64,000 nt of DNA from JAKALX01 sp964508715. GTDB lineage: Bacteria > Chloroflexota > Dehalococcoidia > Tepidiformales > Tepidiformaceae. Below the pieces are notes generated by a model. That model did not search any database and was not told the DNA's origin. It worked only from the letters and a program-made list of their open reading frames with translations. A program made the translations under genes and the position numbers. Positions within the stretch are counted from its first letter, which is position 1. Each line of letters starts with the position of its first letter. Shown piece by piece: positions 18,019-25,972 of this stretch. Location: the NCBI GenBank assembly GCA_964508715.1, contig CAZDUX010000003.1, forward strand, positions 160,369-224,368. Direction: 5' to 3'.

Positions 18019-18160
18019 GCACGTTGCACAGGATTTGTCAGCCGGTTGCCCGTACTGGTTTGCCTGTTGCCTGACGGCTGTGCCTGCCGGGGGGCCACCC
18101 GCCGAATGGTTCGATACTGCCCCCGCCTCGTCATCCTTCCGGGGAAGGACCTGGCGCTTG
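18000..18160 (-). promoter_or_regulatory. glmS ribozyme (GlcN6P-responsive self-cleaving riboswitch)
   Basis: The minus-strand leader of glmS contains the conserved core of this ribozyme class in the right order. AAGCGCC (18159-18153) has the predicted cleavage site 5' of the first G (18157). It is followed by a small P1-type hairpin (TCCTTC/GAAGGA), TGACGAGG (18133-18126), GGGGGC pairing with GCCCCC, ATCGAA (18115-18110), TTCGGCGGGTG (18106-18096) and CCCCCCGG. Downstream, GCACAG/CTGTGC and GTCAG/CTGAC can form the P3/P4 stack. The 5' GCGCC can pair with GGCGG as in the known pseudoknot. In characterised members GlcN6P is the cofactor that triggers self-cleavage and lowers glmS expression. 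Its placement about 120 bases ahead of the glmS ATG fits. Confidence 0.9.
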
Positions 18161-18288
18161 GATCACGGCTCTCCGCGTGCTCTGGTTCCGGTTGTTTGCA
18201 GCCAGCACCTCCGGCTTCTGTCTGCGAACCAGTCTGCCCGAGCCGCACGTATCAGGTCAACGCGAAAATGGCAAAGTCTGGCGCAATC

Positions 18289-18594
18289 CTAACTCTCTGC
18301 GCGTGGGATACCGGCGAACCCCAGGAAATCGTCCTCCCACTGGAGGACCTGGAGAATGATTGCCGGCGAGATTTCGCCTGGTGAACCGCTGATGCCACGC
18401 ATCCTGAACTCATCGGCCACCACCCGGGCGATCTCGTCGAGTTCGCGGCCCTGGACACCGAGCTCACGCTCCGTCTCCATGATCAGCTCAATGAGTTCCC
18501 CAGCCATCTGCACCCCATCTTCCTGGAGCTGTTCCCATACCCATTCCGCGCACTCCGTGAAGAGTTCGCCCTGCAATCGCCGTTCTGTCGTCAT
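18289..18594 (-). CDS. Small helical protein of unknown function
   Basis: A 101-residue, charged, predicted all-helical protein (MTTERRLQGELFTECAEWVW..., LIELIMETERELGVQG, LDEIARVVADEFRMRG). There is no signal peptide, membrane segment or cysteine pair pattern. I do not recognise a family. Its ATG overlaps the stop of the upstream methyltransferase (ATGA at 18591-18594), so it is almost certainly translated from that mRNA. It lies just upstream of the glmS leader, but nothing in the sequence ties it to amino-sugar metabolism. Confidence 0.6.
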   Translation of the reverse strand: MTTERRLQGELFTECAEWVWEQLQEDGVQMAGELIELIMETERELGVQGRELDEIARVVADEFRMRGISGSPGEISPAIILQVLQWEDDFLGFAGIPRAES

Positions 18595-19628
18595 GCGCGA
18601 GCCACCACCAGTTCGAAGCTGCCATCAAGCATCCGCAACCGTTCGATTCCAGTGAAGCCCGCGCCCGTGAGCAGCGCGTCGACTTCGGCCTCGGTAGGCA
18701 CGTGGCTACCCCACAGCATCTCCGTGTACTCGAAATGCAGCCCCATTCGTGCGCCGCGCATGGCCGCCTCTTCGAGCGTTGCGGGGTAGGTCTCATCCAG
18801 GACCAGGAACTTCGCCCCGGGCTTGAGGGCCCCGCGGATCGCCGTGAGCACCGCGGGGCGTTCTTCGACGGGGATTTCGTGGAGTGCGAGGAACAGGAAG
18901 GCGGTGTCGAACGATTGGTCGGCGCGGAGTGTCGCAGCGTCGGCCTCTACGAGGTCGATCCTTCCTCCGAACCCCGTCTCGGTGACGCGACTGCGGCCGG
19001 CTGCGATGGCATGTTTGTCAAGGTCAAACCCGACATAACGGACGTACTCGAAGACTGAGCACAAGGCGATACCCAGTCCGCCGGCACCGCAACCCACATC
19101 CAGAACCTTCGCGCCGGCGACGAAACGTGCGATGACGTCGTCGAGTTCGGGAAGGATTGCCTGCACGAACAGGGCATGCATCAGCTCTGTCTGTTCCGCG
19201 ATATTGCGGGAGAGCGCTGGCCCGTGTCGTGCCGGTGGAATCGCCTGCCCATCCCGGAAGAACTGCGGCAGATCGAGGAAGTCACGCGCGAGGAACTTCG
19301 CGTGGTAGGCGAACGACGGGCCGAGGCTGAAGAAGCTCTTTGGTTCACAAACCATCAACTCCACACCGGGAGCCATCGCTATCTGTTCACCGCCCGTTGG
19401 AACGAGAAGCTCGTAATGGACGAGCGTCTTGGCCCAGAGGTCTACTGCCCGCTCGTCCAGGCCCAGCCGTGAGGCGACCGCAACCGGGGCCATCGGACCG
19501 TGCCGCTTGAGTAATTCGAATATGCCGAGTTCGATTCCGAGGTTGGTCGCCGAAAGGCAGACCATTCCCGTGAACCACTCCCACGCCCGGTTGACGTGGG
19601 TGATCGCTACTTCATGAACATCGTCCAT
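18591..19628 (-). CDS. SAM-dependent methyltransferase with N-terminal winged-helix domain
   Basis: A 345-residue protein. Residues about 15-95 look like the dimerisation/winged-helix domain of O-methyltransferases (GIELGIFELLKRHGPM, VASRLGLDERAVDLWAKTL). The Rossmann SAM domain begins at about residue 170 with motif I KVLDVGCGAGGLGIAL, followed by GFDLDKHAI, an acidic EADAATL and ALHEIPVEERPAVL. This architecture is typical of small-molecule methyltransferases acting on aromatic or polyketide hydroxyls, but the substrate cannot be told. It overlaps the small helical gene downstream and starts 10 bases after the end of nfo in the same direction of transcription. Confidence 0.8.
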   Translation of the reverse strand: MDDVHEVAITHVNRAWEWFTGMVCLSATNLGIELGIFELLKRHGPMAPVAVASRLGLDERAVDLWAKTLVHYELLVPTGGEQIAMAPGVELMVCEPKSFFSLGPSFAYHAKFLARDFLDLPQFFRDGQAIPPARHGPALSRNIAEQTELMHALFVQAILPELDDVIARFVAGAKVLDVGCGAGGLGIALCSVFEYVRYVGFDLDKHAIAAGRSRVTETGFGGRIDLVEADAATLRADQSFDTAFLFLALHEIPVEERPAVLTAIRGALKPGAKFLVLDETYPATLEEAAMRGARMGLHFEYTEMLWGSHVPTEAEVDALLTGAGFTGIERLRMLDGSFELVVARA

Positions 19629-19638
19629 TCCAGGAAGC

Positions 19639-20526
19639 CTACCCGTGTGGCGGTTCGGCGGCGACCGGTGGTGCGATTCCTATGCCGGCACGGATCGCCT
19701 TGAGCCGCATGATGTTCTCACGGTCGGGGCCTTTGCCGTCGAGGCCCGGGACTTCGAGGAGGAACGGCACATCGCGAAACGCCGGGTGCCGCATGATTGC
19801 TGCGAACCCGTCGAGCCCGATGTACCCATCGCCGATGTTCTCATGGCGGTCGCGCAGGCCACCGAGTGGTTGCTTGCTATCGTTTGCGTGCACGGCTGCC
19901 AGGCGATCCAGGCCGATTTCGCGGTCGAAAGCATCCATCGTCGCCTCGCACGCCGCATCGGTCCGGATGTCGTGGTTCATCGCCAGTGCGTGGCACGTGT
20001 CGAAACAGACGGCGAGCCGCGGGTCGTTGTCGAGGCCCCGGATGATAGCCCCGAGCTCCTCCCATTGGCCGCCGATGCAGTTCCCCTGGCCCGCGTTGTT
20101 TTCGAGAATCAGGAGTGAATCGTTGGGTGTAGCATCGAGTGTCCGGCGTATCTGGGTGCAGACGTGTTTCACCATCGCCTCATCCCAGCCGGATCCAAGG
20201 TGACTTCCCACGTGAAAAATGGTACCCGTCACTCCCAGCTTCCCTGCCCAATCCAGGTACGTGGCGAGTGAGTCAACGGAACGCTGGAGCAGCACCTCGT
20301 CCTTCGACCCGAAATTGATGAGGTACACGCCGTGGAAGAATGCAGGCATTCCGCTCTCTGCAAGAACGCGCTTGAACTCGGCCGCCGAGTCATCGCTGAT
20401 CACCGGGGCCTTCCATTGCTGGGGCGCCGACGGGAAGACCTGTACGGCCTCGGCGCCGATCTCCTTCGCGCGGCCGAAGACTCTCTGAATGCCCCCGGCA
20501 GCCGAGATATGAGCACCGATTCGCAT
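19639..20526 (-). CDS. nfo: Endonuclease IV (apurinic/apyrimidinic endonuclease)
   Basis: A 295-residue TIM-barrel AP endonuclease of base-excision repair, cutting 5' of abasic sites. Family landmarks are MRIGAHISAAGGIQRVFGRA, VQVFPSAPQQW, FHGVYLINFGS, TIFHVGSHLG, LILENNAGQGN (Glu zinc ligand), VCFDTCHALA, HANDSKQPLG and the RHENIGDGYIG signature. These supply the His, Asp and Glu ligands of the trinuclear zinc site. Length is slightly above E. coli Nfo (285). The start ATG 20526 is canonical for the family. It sits in a minus-strand run with a methyltransferase on each side. Confidence 0.94.
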   Translation of the reverse strand: MRIGAHISAAGGIQRVFGRAKEIGAEAVQVFPSAPQQWKAPVISDDSAAEFKRVLAESGMPAFFHGVYLINFGSKDEVLLQRSVDSLATYLDWAGKLGVTGTIFHVGSHLGSGWDEAMVKHVCTQIRRTLDATPNDSLLILENNAGQGNCIGGQWEELGAIIRGLDNDPRLAVCFDTCHALAMNHDIRTDAACEATMDAFDREIGLDRLAAVHANDSKQPLGGLRDRHENIGDGYIGLDGFAAIMRHPAFRDVPFLLEVPGLDGKGPDRENIMRLKAIRAGIGIAPPVAAEPPHG

Positions 20527-20612
20527 GGATCGCTCGCCTCCTGCCCGGCCATCCGGGCAAGAGCGAGTATACGTGCCTCGTGGCCGGTGTCCTGCGCCCT
20601 CCAGTCGGTCCG

Positions 20613-21215
20613 TCAGGATTTGACGGCGACCCCTGTTACATCCGGCACGATCACGCGGCGCGATGCCCGGAGCTCACGGATTCGGAAACCGGCGGCTTCG
20701 ATGTCATCAACCGTTCGCCGGTTTGGGTGGCACCCCCCGAGGAGCCTCGACCATGCGGGATCAAGTAGTTCGAAGAACGGGCCAGCGAACCTGCCCTCGG
20801 GCCGCAGGTGCTCCCAGAACCGGAACTCACCCCCCGGCTTGAGTACTCGCTCTACCTCACGCAAAGCACCCGCTGCATCGGGTATCGTGCAGAACACATA
20901 GGTCCCAAAGACGCTGTCAAACGACTTGTCTTCGAACGGCAACGCCTCTGCGCGGGCATCAATCAGCTCGAATGCCTGGTGGGTTCTGGCCGCCCGTTCA
21001 GCCGCACGGGCCCTCATGAAAGGGTCCGGCTCTATCCCGATGTACTCCACATCCGGGCCGAGGTGCTGCCAATTCGCCCCGAGTCCCGCTCCGATTTCGA
21101 GCACCCGTCCGTGCGCACCGCTCACCACGCGGTGGCGCTTCTCCCGGTGCCGAGCGCCTTCCCGCCTTATCACCTGCTCCCAGAACGCTGCGAATGCACG
21201 GTGCCCGCTTTCCAT
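20613..21215 (-). CDS. Class I SAM-dependent methyltransferase (UbiE/phospholipid-type)
   Basis: A 200-residue methyltransferase of the methyltransferase-11 type. Motif I is RVLEIGAGLGANW, followed by the acidic YIGIEPDPFM, then DARAEALPFEDKSFDSVFGT and a post-motif LREVERVLKPGGEFRFWEHL. The short core with FWEHLRPEG resembles thiopurine, phosphatidylethanolamine or METTL7-like enzymes; the substrate is not assignable. ATG 21215 (MESGHRAFAAFWEQV) is preferred over the upstream frame start at 21251, since the added residues are not family-like. It is divergent from the CoA-transferase at 21297. Confidence 0.82.
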   Translation of the reverse strand: MESGHRAFAAFWEQVIRREGARHREKRHRVVSGAHGRVLEIGAGLGANWQHLGPDVEYIGIEPDPFMRARAAERAARTHQAFELIDARAEALPFEDKSFDSVFGTYVFCTIPDAAGALREVERVLKPGGEFRFWEHLRPEGRFAGPFFELLDPAWSRLLGGCHPNRRTVDDIEAAGFRIRELRASRRVIVPDVTGVAVKS

Positions 21216-21296
21216 AGGCGAACCATACCGGCACGTTGACACCCCGGCCACACCTCACGATGATCCCGCCATCATCAGGCATGCGAGGAGGACGCC

Positions 21297-22496
21297 ATGT
21301 TTCCGGACGTACCCCACACCGGACTACCGCTCTCCGGGCTGAAGGTGATTGACTGTACAATCTGGCAGCAAGGCACGTACGCCAGCGCGATGCTCGCCGA
21401 TTTCGGCGCCGATGTGATCAAGGTCGAAGGGCCAGACTCTCCCGACCCGGGCCGCGGCCTGAGCGAGGCCTACTTCCAGAGTCACAACCGTAATAAGCGG
21501 GGAATTGTCGTCGACCTCAAGCACCCGGATGGCCGTGAGACAATCCTCAAGCTCATCGAGACCGCGGACGTGTTCGTTCAGAACATGCGCCAGGGGGTGA
21601 TGACGCGCCTCGGCCTCGGTTACGAGGACATGAAGGCTCGCAATCCGCGGATCATCTATGCCTCGGCCAGCGGCTATGGCAGCAAGGGCCCGCACGCGAA
21701 GTGGCCCGCCATGGACATTCTCGGCCAGGCGCGCGGCGGGACGATGATGATGCAGGGCCCGCCCGATCTCGCCCCGATCTTCTCGTTTGGCGGGATGGCC
21801 GACCAGGTTGGTGCGGTCTCACTCTCGTACGCCATCCTGCTCGCACTCTGGCACCGCGCCAGGACGGGTGAGGGCCAGCATGTCGAAGCATCGCTGCTTG
21901 GTGGCCAGGTAATGCTCCAGTCATTCAATATCACGTCGACGCTTTTCACCGATCGAGTTCCTCCTCGCCGCCCCCGCGAAGATGCCGAACCACTGTGGAA
22001 CGTGTACCGGTGCAGGGACGACCGCTACATCGCCGTGAGTATGTCGCTTGTCGGCCGTTGGTGGGGACCATTTTGCGAGTCGGTCGGACGGCCGGACCTG
22101 CTGGCAGATGAGCGCTTCGCCACCTCGGCCGACCAGCACAACCACCGGGGTGAACTCATCCAGATCCTCGATGAACTCTTCGCAAAGCGTGACCAGTGGG
22201 AATGGGTGAACGACCTGTGTGGCAAGGGGCTCGCCGTGGCCCCGGTACAGGACTACGGCCAGATCATCGATGATCCCCAGGTCATCGCAAACCGGTACAT
22301 CGTGCCATTCACCCTGCCCGATGGGACGGAGACGCGCATCGTGGGGCCCGCTGTCCAACTCGAAAAGAGCCCCGGCCACATTCGCCACCGCGCACCCGAG
22401 TTTGGCGAGCACACGGAAGAGGTCTTACTCGAGAACGGCTTCGACTGGGAGCAGATCGCCGGACTCAAGGATGCGGGGGCGATCGGCCCACGGTAG
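21297..22496 (+). CDS. CaiB/BaiF family (class III) CoA-transferase
   Basis: A 399-residue class III CoA-transferase, paralogous to the one at 5705-6895. It opens SGLKVIDCTIWQQGTYASAML with LADFGADVIKVEGP and NKRGIVVDLKHPDG. The segment WPAMDILGQARGGTMM carries the Asp expected to form the acyl anhydride intermediate, and the C-terminal region includes HIRHRAPEFGEHTEEVL. The start ATG 21297 is supported by the family N-terminus. It stands alone between a divergent methyltransferase and the copper module, so no substrate can be inferred from context. Confidence 0.9.
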   Translation: MFPDVPHTGLPLSGLKVIDCTIWQQGTYASAMLADFGADVIKVEGPDSPDPGRGLSEAYFQSHNRNKRGIVVDLKHPDGRETILKLIETADVFVQNMRQGVMTRLGLGYEDMKARNPRIIYASASGYGSKGPHAKWPAMDILGQARGGTMMMQGPPDLAPIFSFGGMADQVGAVSLSYAILLALWHRARTGEGQHVEASLLGGQVMLQSFNITSTLFTDRVPPRRPREDAEPLWNVYRCRDDRYIAVSMSLVGRWWGPFCESVGRPDLLADERFATSADQHNHRGELIQILDELFAKRDQWEWVNDLCGKGLAVAPVQDYGQIIDDPQVIANRYIVPFTLPDGTETRIVGPAVQLEKSPGHIRHRAPEFGEHTEEVLLENGFDWEQIAGLKDAGAIGPR

Positions 22497-22535
22497 GGCA
22501 TCCAACATCCGCCTGATCTCCGCCAGAAGTCCTGC

Positions 22536-22563
22536 TTGCATTTTCTCAGATTACTAGTAGGAT
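22536..22563 (+). promoter_or_regulatory. Promoter of the copper-sensor operon
   Basis: A sigma-70-like promoter: -35 TTGCAT at 22536-22541, 16-base spacer, -10 TAGGAT at 22558-22563. The -10 runs directly into the palindromic operator, so repressor binding would block RNA polymerase. An AGGAG ribosome site (22581-22585) precedes the ATG at 22595. Confidence 0.6.
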
Positions 22564-22578
22564 AGGGGGGTACCCTAT
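22562..22578. promoter_or_regulatory. CsoR/RcnR-type operator
   Basis: An interrupted palindrome, ATAGGG-N5-CCCTAT (22562-22578), containing a run of six G. G/C tracts flanked by A/T-rich inverted ends are the hallmark of operators for the CsoR/RcnR repressor family. The site overlaps the -10 element and lies 16 bases before the csoR start codon, fitting autorepression. Confidence 0.72.
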
Positions 22579-22594
22579 TCAGGAGACGGGTCCC

Positions 22595-22870
22595 ATGACC
22601 CCTGAGACGCAAAGGCAGGCATTACGGCGGATGAAAATCATCGCCGGCCAGGTGCAGGCCCTGGAGAAGCAGCTCGAAGACGACCGCTATTGCATGGACG
22701 TCCTCGACCTCTCGCTCTCTATCCAGAAGGCCCTGCGCAGCCTCGATCTCGTGGTCATCGAGGGGCACCTCCGCACACACGTCATCGAACAAATGACCGG
22801 TGGCGAGGTTGACCGCGCCGTCAGTGAGCTCTTGCGCCTCTACAAGGTCCAGGGACCGGCCGAATCCTGA
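22595..22870 (+). CDS. csoR: CsoR/RcnR family metal-sensing transcriptional repressor
   Basis: A 91-residue all-helical tetrameric repressor of the CsoR/RcnR/FrmR family. The core pattern ALRRMKIIAGQVQALEKQLE and CMDVLDLSLSIQKAL is typical. Candidate metal ligands are Cys33, His58 and His62 (YC...EGHLRTH). Copper-sensing CsoR normally has Cys-His-Cys, so the third ligand is His here, as in the nickel/cobalt sensor RcnR; however, RcnR's His3 has no counterpart. Since CopZ- and CopA-like genes follow, copper sensing is still the most likely role. A GGG-rich operator lies just upstream. Confidence 0.87.
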   Translation: MTPETQRQALRRMKIIAGQVQALEKQLEDDRYCMDVLDLSLSIQKALRSLDLVVIEGHLRTHVIEQMTGGEVDRAVSELLRLYKVQGPAES

Positions 22871-22917
22871 CCATTCCAAAGTACGCCCTGCGAGGGCACG
22901 AAAGGACCCGACCCCAA

Positions 22918-23127
22918 ATGGCACAGACGATCCAATTCAATATCGAAGGCATGACCTGCGACCATTGCGTCCGCGCAGTCACCACCGCACTGAAGGATAC
23001 ACCCGGCGTCACGGCGGCTACGGTTTCGCTCGAAAGCAAGTCCGCGGTGGTAGAGGGCGACAACATCGACATTCAGAAGGCAATCGAGGCCGTGGCCGAA
23101 GAGGGCTACACCGCCTCGGTGAAGTAG
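22918..23127 (+). CDS. copZ: CopZ-like copper chaperone (HMA domain)
   Basis: A 69-residue protein consisting of one heavy-metal-associated domain. FNIEGMTCDHCVRAV gives the Cu(I)-binding C-x2-C loop, and EAVAEEGYTASVK is the usual C-terminal strand. It should carry Cu(I) in the cytoplasm and pass it to the N-terminal HMA domain of the adjacent ATPase. It lies 47 bases after the repressor gene and 33 bases before copA in the same operon. Confidence 0.9.
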   Translation: MAQTIQFNIEGMTCDHCVRAVTTALKDTPGVTAATVSLESKSAVVEGDNIDIQKAIEAVAEEGYTASVK

Positions 23128-23160
23128 GCACCCGGCTACAGGTCCCAGGGAGGGAACAAA

Positions 23161-25878
23161 ATGGCGACGAAGGAACGGGCGGTCACGCTCGACATCAACG
23201 GAATGACGTGCGCTTCCTGCGTACGCCGGGTCGAACGTGCCCTGAGCAAGGTAGAAGGCGTCGAGACGGCGAGTGTGAACTTCGCGGCCGAGACCGCCCG
23301 GGTCACCTTCGCGGGTGATATCCCTGTCGAGCAACTCGTCTCGGCAGTAGAGAAGGCCGGTTATGAGGCCAGTGAATCGCAACCGGACAAAGACCGCGAG
23401 GCAGAACGTGCAAGCCACGCGCGAACGACGCTCCTCACGCTCATTGCCGGCGCGCTGTTGGCTGTGCCCACCGTCATCCTCGCGATGGCGATGGACATTG
23501 CGGGGCTCGCGCTCTTCGACGATCACGTTTTCACAGGCCGCCTGCTCCTCGTCCTCGCCACACCGGTGCAGATCGGTCTCGGCTGGCGGTTCTACAAGGG
23601 TAGCTACACCAGCCTCCGCCACCTCAACCCGAACATGGATGTACTCGTTGCCCTGGGCACCTCGGTTGCGTATCTCTTCAGTGCCTGGGTTGTCCTCTGG
23701 GACCGGCCGTACCACATGTTTTTCGATGTTTCTGCCTCGGTGCTCGTCTTCATTACGATGGGCAAGTACTTCGAGGAGGTGTCGAAGGGTGCTGCGTCGA
23801 GTGCCATCCGCTCGCTTCTCGGGCTTTCGGCGAAGACAGCATCTGTCATCCGGGATGGCGGCGAGGCCGAACTCCCCGTCGAGCAGGTGAGACTCGGCGA
23901 CATCTTCGTGGTCCGCCCCGGCCAACGGGTAGCGGTCGATGGAATCGTGCGCGAGGGCAGCGGCTCGGTTGATGAATCGATGATCACGGGGGAGTCCATC
24001 CCCGTGGATCGCAAACCCGGTGATCACGTCATCGGTGGAACCATCAACCAGAACGGCGTTATCCGCGTTGAGGCCACCGCTGTCGGCGAGCAGACCGCGC
24101 TCCGCCGCATGGCTCGCATGGTCGAAGACGCGCAGGGCTCGAAGGCCCCTATCCAGAAGCTTGTCGACCAGGTTGCTGCTGTCTTCGTACCAATTGTCAT
24201 CGCCATCGCTACCGTCGTCTTCCTCGCCTGGGGTCTCTTTGGGCCGACACCGGGCGCCGGTGGGGATAGTGAATGGATCAAGGCCATGATCTACGCCGTC
24301 GCGGTGCTCGTTATCGCCTGCCCGTGCGCCCTCGGCCTGGCCACGCCGACGGCTATCATGGTCGGTACCGGTATGGGCGCCGAGCGCGGCATCCTCATCA
24401 AGAACGCCGAGATCCTCCAGCGCACGAAGTCGCTCAACGCCGTGATTCTCGACAAGACCGGCACCCTCACCGAAGGGCGCCCGCAGGTCACGGAAACCAT
24501 CCCCCTGGGTGCCTGGACTGCTGAACGCCTCCTGGCAATTGCGGCTGCTGCCGAATCGGGGAGTGAACATCCCCTCAGCCGCGCAGTAGTCGACTCCGCG
24601 GTCGACGCTGGCTACGAAGTCCCGGAGTTCTCGGAGTTCGAAGCACTGACCGCCCGCGGCGTCTCGGCGACCGTTGAACGGCGGAGGGTGCTCGCCGGTA
24701 ACCGTGCGCTCTTGGACGAGCGTGGTATCGCTCTCCCGGAGCATGCGCTCACCGAAGCCAGGACGCTCGAGGAACTCGGCCGCACCGTGATCTTCGTCGC
24801 CATCGATGGTGAGCCGGCAGGTATCCTCGGTATGGCCGACGAGGTGAAGCAGAACGCTCCGCGCGCCATCAGTGCCCTCCACGACCTCGGCCTCCGCGTC
24901 ATCATGATGACGGGTGACAATGAGCGGGCCGCGGCGACGGTCGCAGCACGCACAGGGGTCACCGAGTTTCGTGCCAACGCGAAGCCCGAGGACAAGCTGG
25001 CACTCGTTCGTGAACTCCAGGCCCAGGGGTTGCAGGTCGCGATGGTCGGCGACGGTGTGAATGACGCACCGGCCCTCGCCCAGGCCGATATCGGTATCGC
25101 CATGAGCACCGGTACGGACGTCGCGATCGAGGCCGGCGACATCACCCTCCTCAACGGTGACGTCTCGAAGATCGCCGAGGCGATCGCACTCAGCCGGGCG
25201 ACGCTCGGCGCCATCAAGCAGAACCTCACGTGGGCGTTCGGCTATAACGTCGTTGCCATCCCAATCGCGGCGGCCGGTTTGCTCAACCCGATCATCGCCG
25301 GTGCGACCATGGCCATGAGCTCGGTGAGCGTAATGGCGAACAGCCTCCGGCTGCGCACGAAGGCGAAGGCCATTGCCGAGGCCAGCGGCAATCCGTACGG
25401 TGGCGCGAAGCGCAGCTTCCTTGCGGCAAACCGCGGCCCGATATTTTCGATGAGCGCCGCCGCGGCCATCCTCGTCGTCCCGCTCCTGCTCTTCACTGGC
25501 ATCGACCGCGGCTGGTTCAGCAGCGATGGCCTCGGCCCGCGCGACGTCGGCGTCGGACTCACCATGTGGAACATCAACCTTTCAACCGACCATATCAGTG
25601 CCGGACCCGTGACCTTCAAAGTCGGCCACAACGAGGGGCATGAGCATGGTTCTGCCATTGGCCAGGTGCACAACGTTGTCGTGCTTCGGAAGAATGCCGA
25701 CGGTTCTCTCGACCAGGTGGGTAAGACCCGGGATCTCACTTCCGGCGAATCGCAGGACCTTGCCCTGAACCTGAAGAAAGGCGATTACGAGCTCGTTTGT
25801 TCGATCGTTGAAGAATCGAACGGCAAGGCGATAAGCCATGCCGTCGAAGGTATGCGGGTGACATTCCGGGTGGAATGA
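23161..25878 (+). CDS. copA: Cu(I)-exporting P1B-ATPase with C-terminal cupredoxin domain
   Basis: A 905-residue copper ATPase, about 100-150 residues longer than usual. Residues 5-70 are an HMA domain (GMTCASC, Cys17/Cys20). The P-type core follows: actuator TGES, CPC metal motif Cys387-Pro-Cys389, phosphorylation site DKTGTLTEG (Asp431), SEHPLSRAV, MTGDNERAA and GDGVNDAPAL. YN in TM7 (FGYNVVAIP) and MSSVSVMANSLRL in TM8 mark Cu(I) specificity. After TM8 there is an extra helix (residues about 760-782), then a cupredoxin-like domain (about 800-905) with His837, Cys880, His893 and Met898 as a type-1-like ligand set. The extra helix should place this domain outside the membrane, where it could accept exported copper (inference). 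A GGGAGGGA ribosome site precedes the ATG. Confidence 0.93.
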   Translation: MATKERAVTLDINGMTCASCVRRVERALSKVEGVETASVNFAAETARVTFAGDIPVEQLVSAVEKAGYEASESQPDKDREAERASHARTTLLTLIAGALLAVPTVILAMAMDIAGLALFDDHVFTGRLLLVLATPVQIGLGWRFYKGSYTSLRHLNPNMDVLVALGTSVAYLFSAWVVLWDRPYHMFFDVSASVLVFITMGKYFEEVSKGAASSAIRSLLGLSAKTASVIRDGGEAELPVEQVRLGDIFVVRPGQRVAVDGIVREGSGSVDESMITGESIPVDRKPGDHVIGGTINQNGVIRVEATAVGEQTALRRMARMVEDAQGSKAPIQKLVDQVAAVFVPIVIAIATVVFLAWGLFGPTPGAGGDSEWIKAMIYAVAVLVIACPCALGLATPTAIMVGTGMGAERGILIKNAEILQRTKSLNAVILDKTGTLTEGRPQVTETIPLGAWTAERLLAIAAAAESGSEHPLSRAVVDSAVDAGYEVPEFSEFEALTARGVSATVERRRVLAGNRALLDERGIALPEHALTEARTLEELGRTVIFVAIDGEPAGILGMADEVKQNAPRAISALHDLGLRVIMMTGDNERAAATVAARTGVTEFRANAKPEDKLALVRELQAQGLQVAMVGDGVNDAPALAQADIGIAMSTGTDVAIEAGDITLLNGDVSKIAEAIALSRATLGAIKQNLTWAFGYNVVAIPIAAAGLLNPIIAGATMAMSSVSVMANSLRLRTKAKAIAEASGNPYGGAKRSFLAANRGPIFSMSAAAAILVVPLLLFTGIDRGWFSSDGLGPRDVGVGLTMWNINLSTDHISAGPVTFKVGHNEGHEHGSAIGQVHNVVVLRKNADGSLDQVGKTRDLTSGESQDLALNLKKGDYELVCSIVEESNGKAISHAVEGMRVTFRVE

Positions 25879-25927
25879 GGGCCCGCGAACGTACCGGCCG
25901 CGGCTGGTCTCTCTGGTCCGGGCCCTC
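25877..25927. terminator. Candidate terminator between convergent genes
   Basis: GAGGGCCCG (25877-25885) and CGGGCCCTC (25919-25927) form a perfect 9-bp inverted repeat around a GC-rich 33-base loop, starting at the stop codon of copA. No clear T-run follows, so termination is plausible but not strong. Confidence 0.4.
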
Positions 25928-25972
25928 GCAGCAGGAGTGGATCAGGTGGGCCGCCCGCGCGGCCGGATAAGG

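Noticed and set aside
22840..24882. 680-codon open frame on the minus strand
   Set aside because: It is antisense to csoR, copZ and copA, has no family motifs, and is produced by the codon bias of the GC-rich copA gene.
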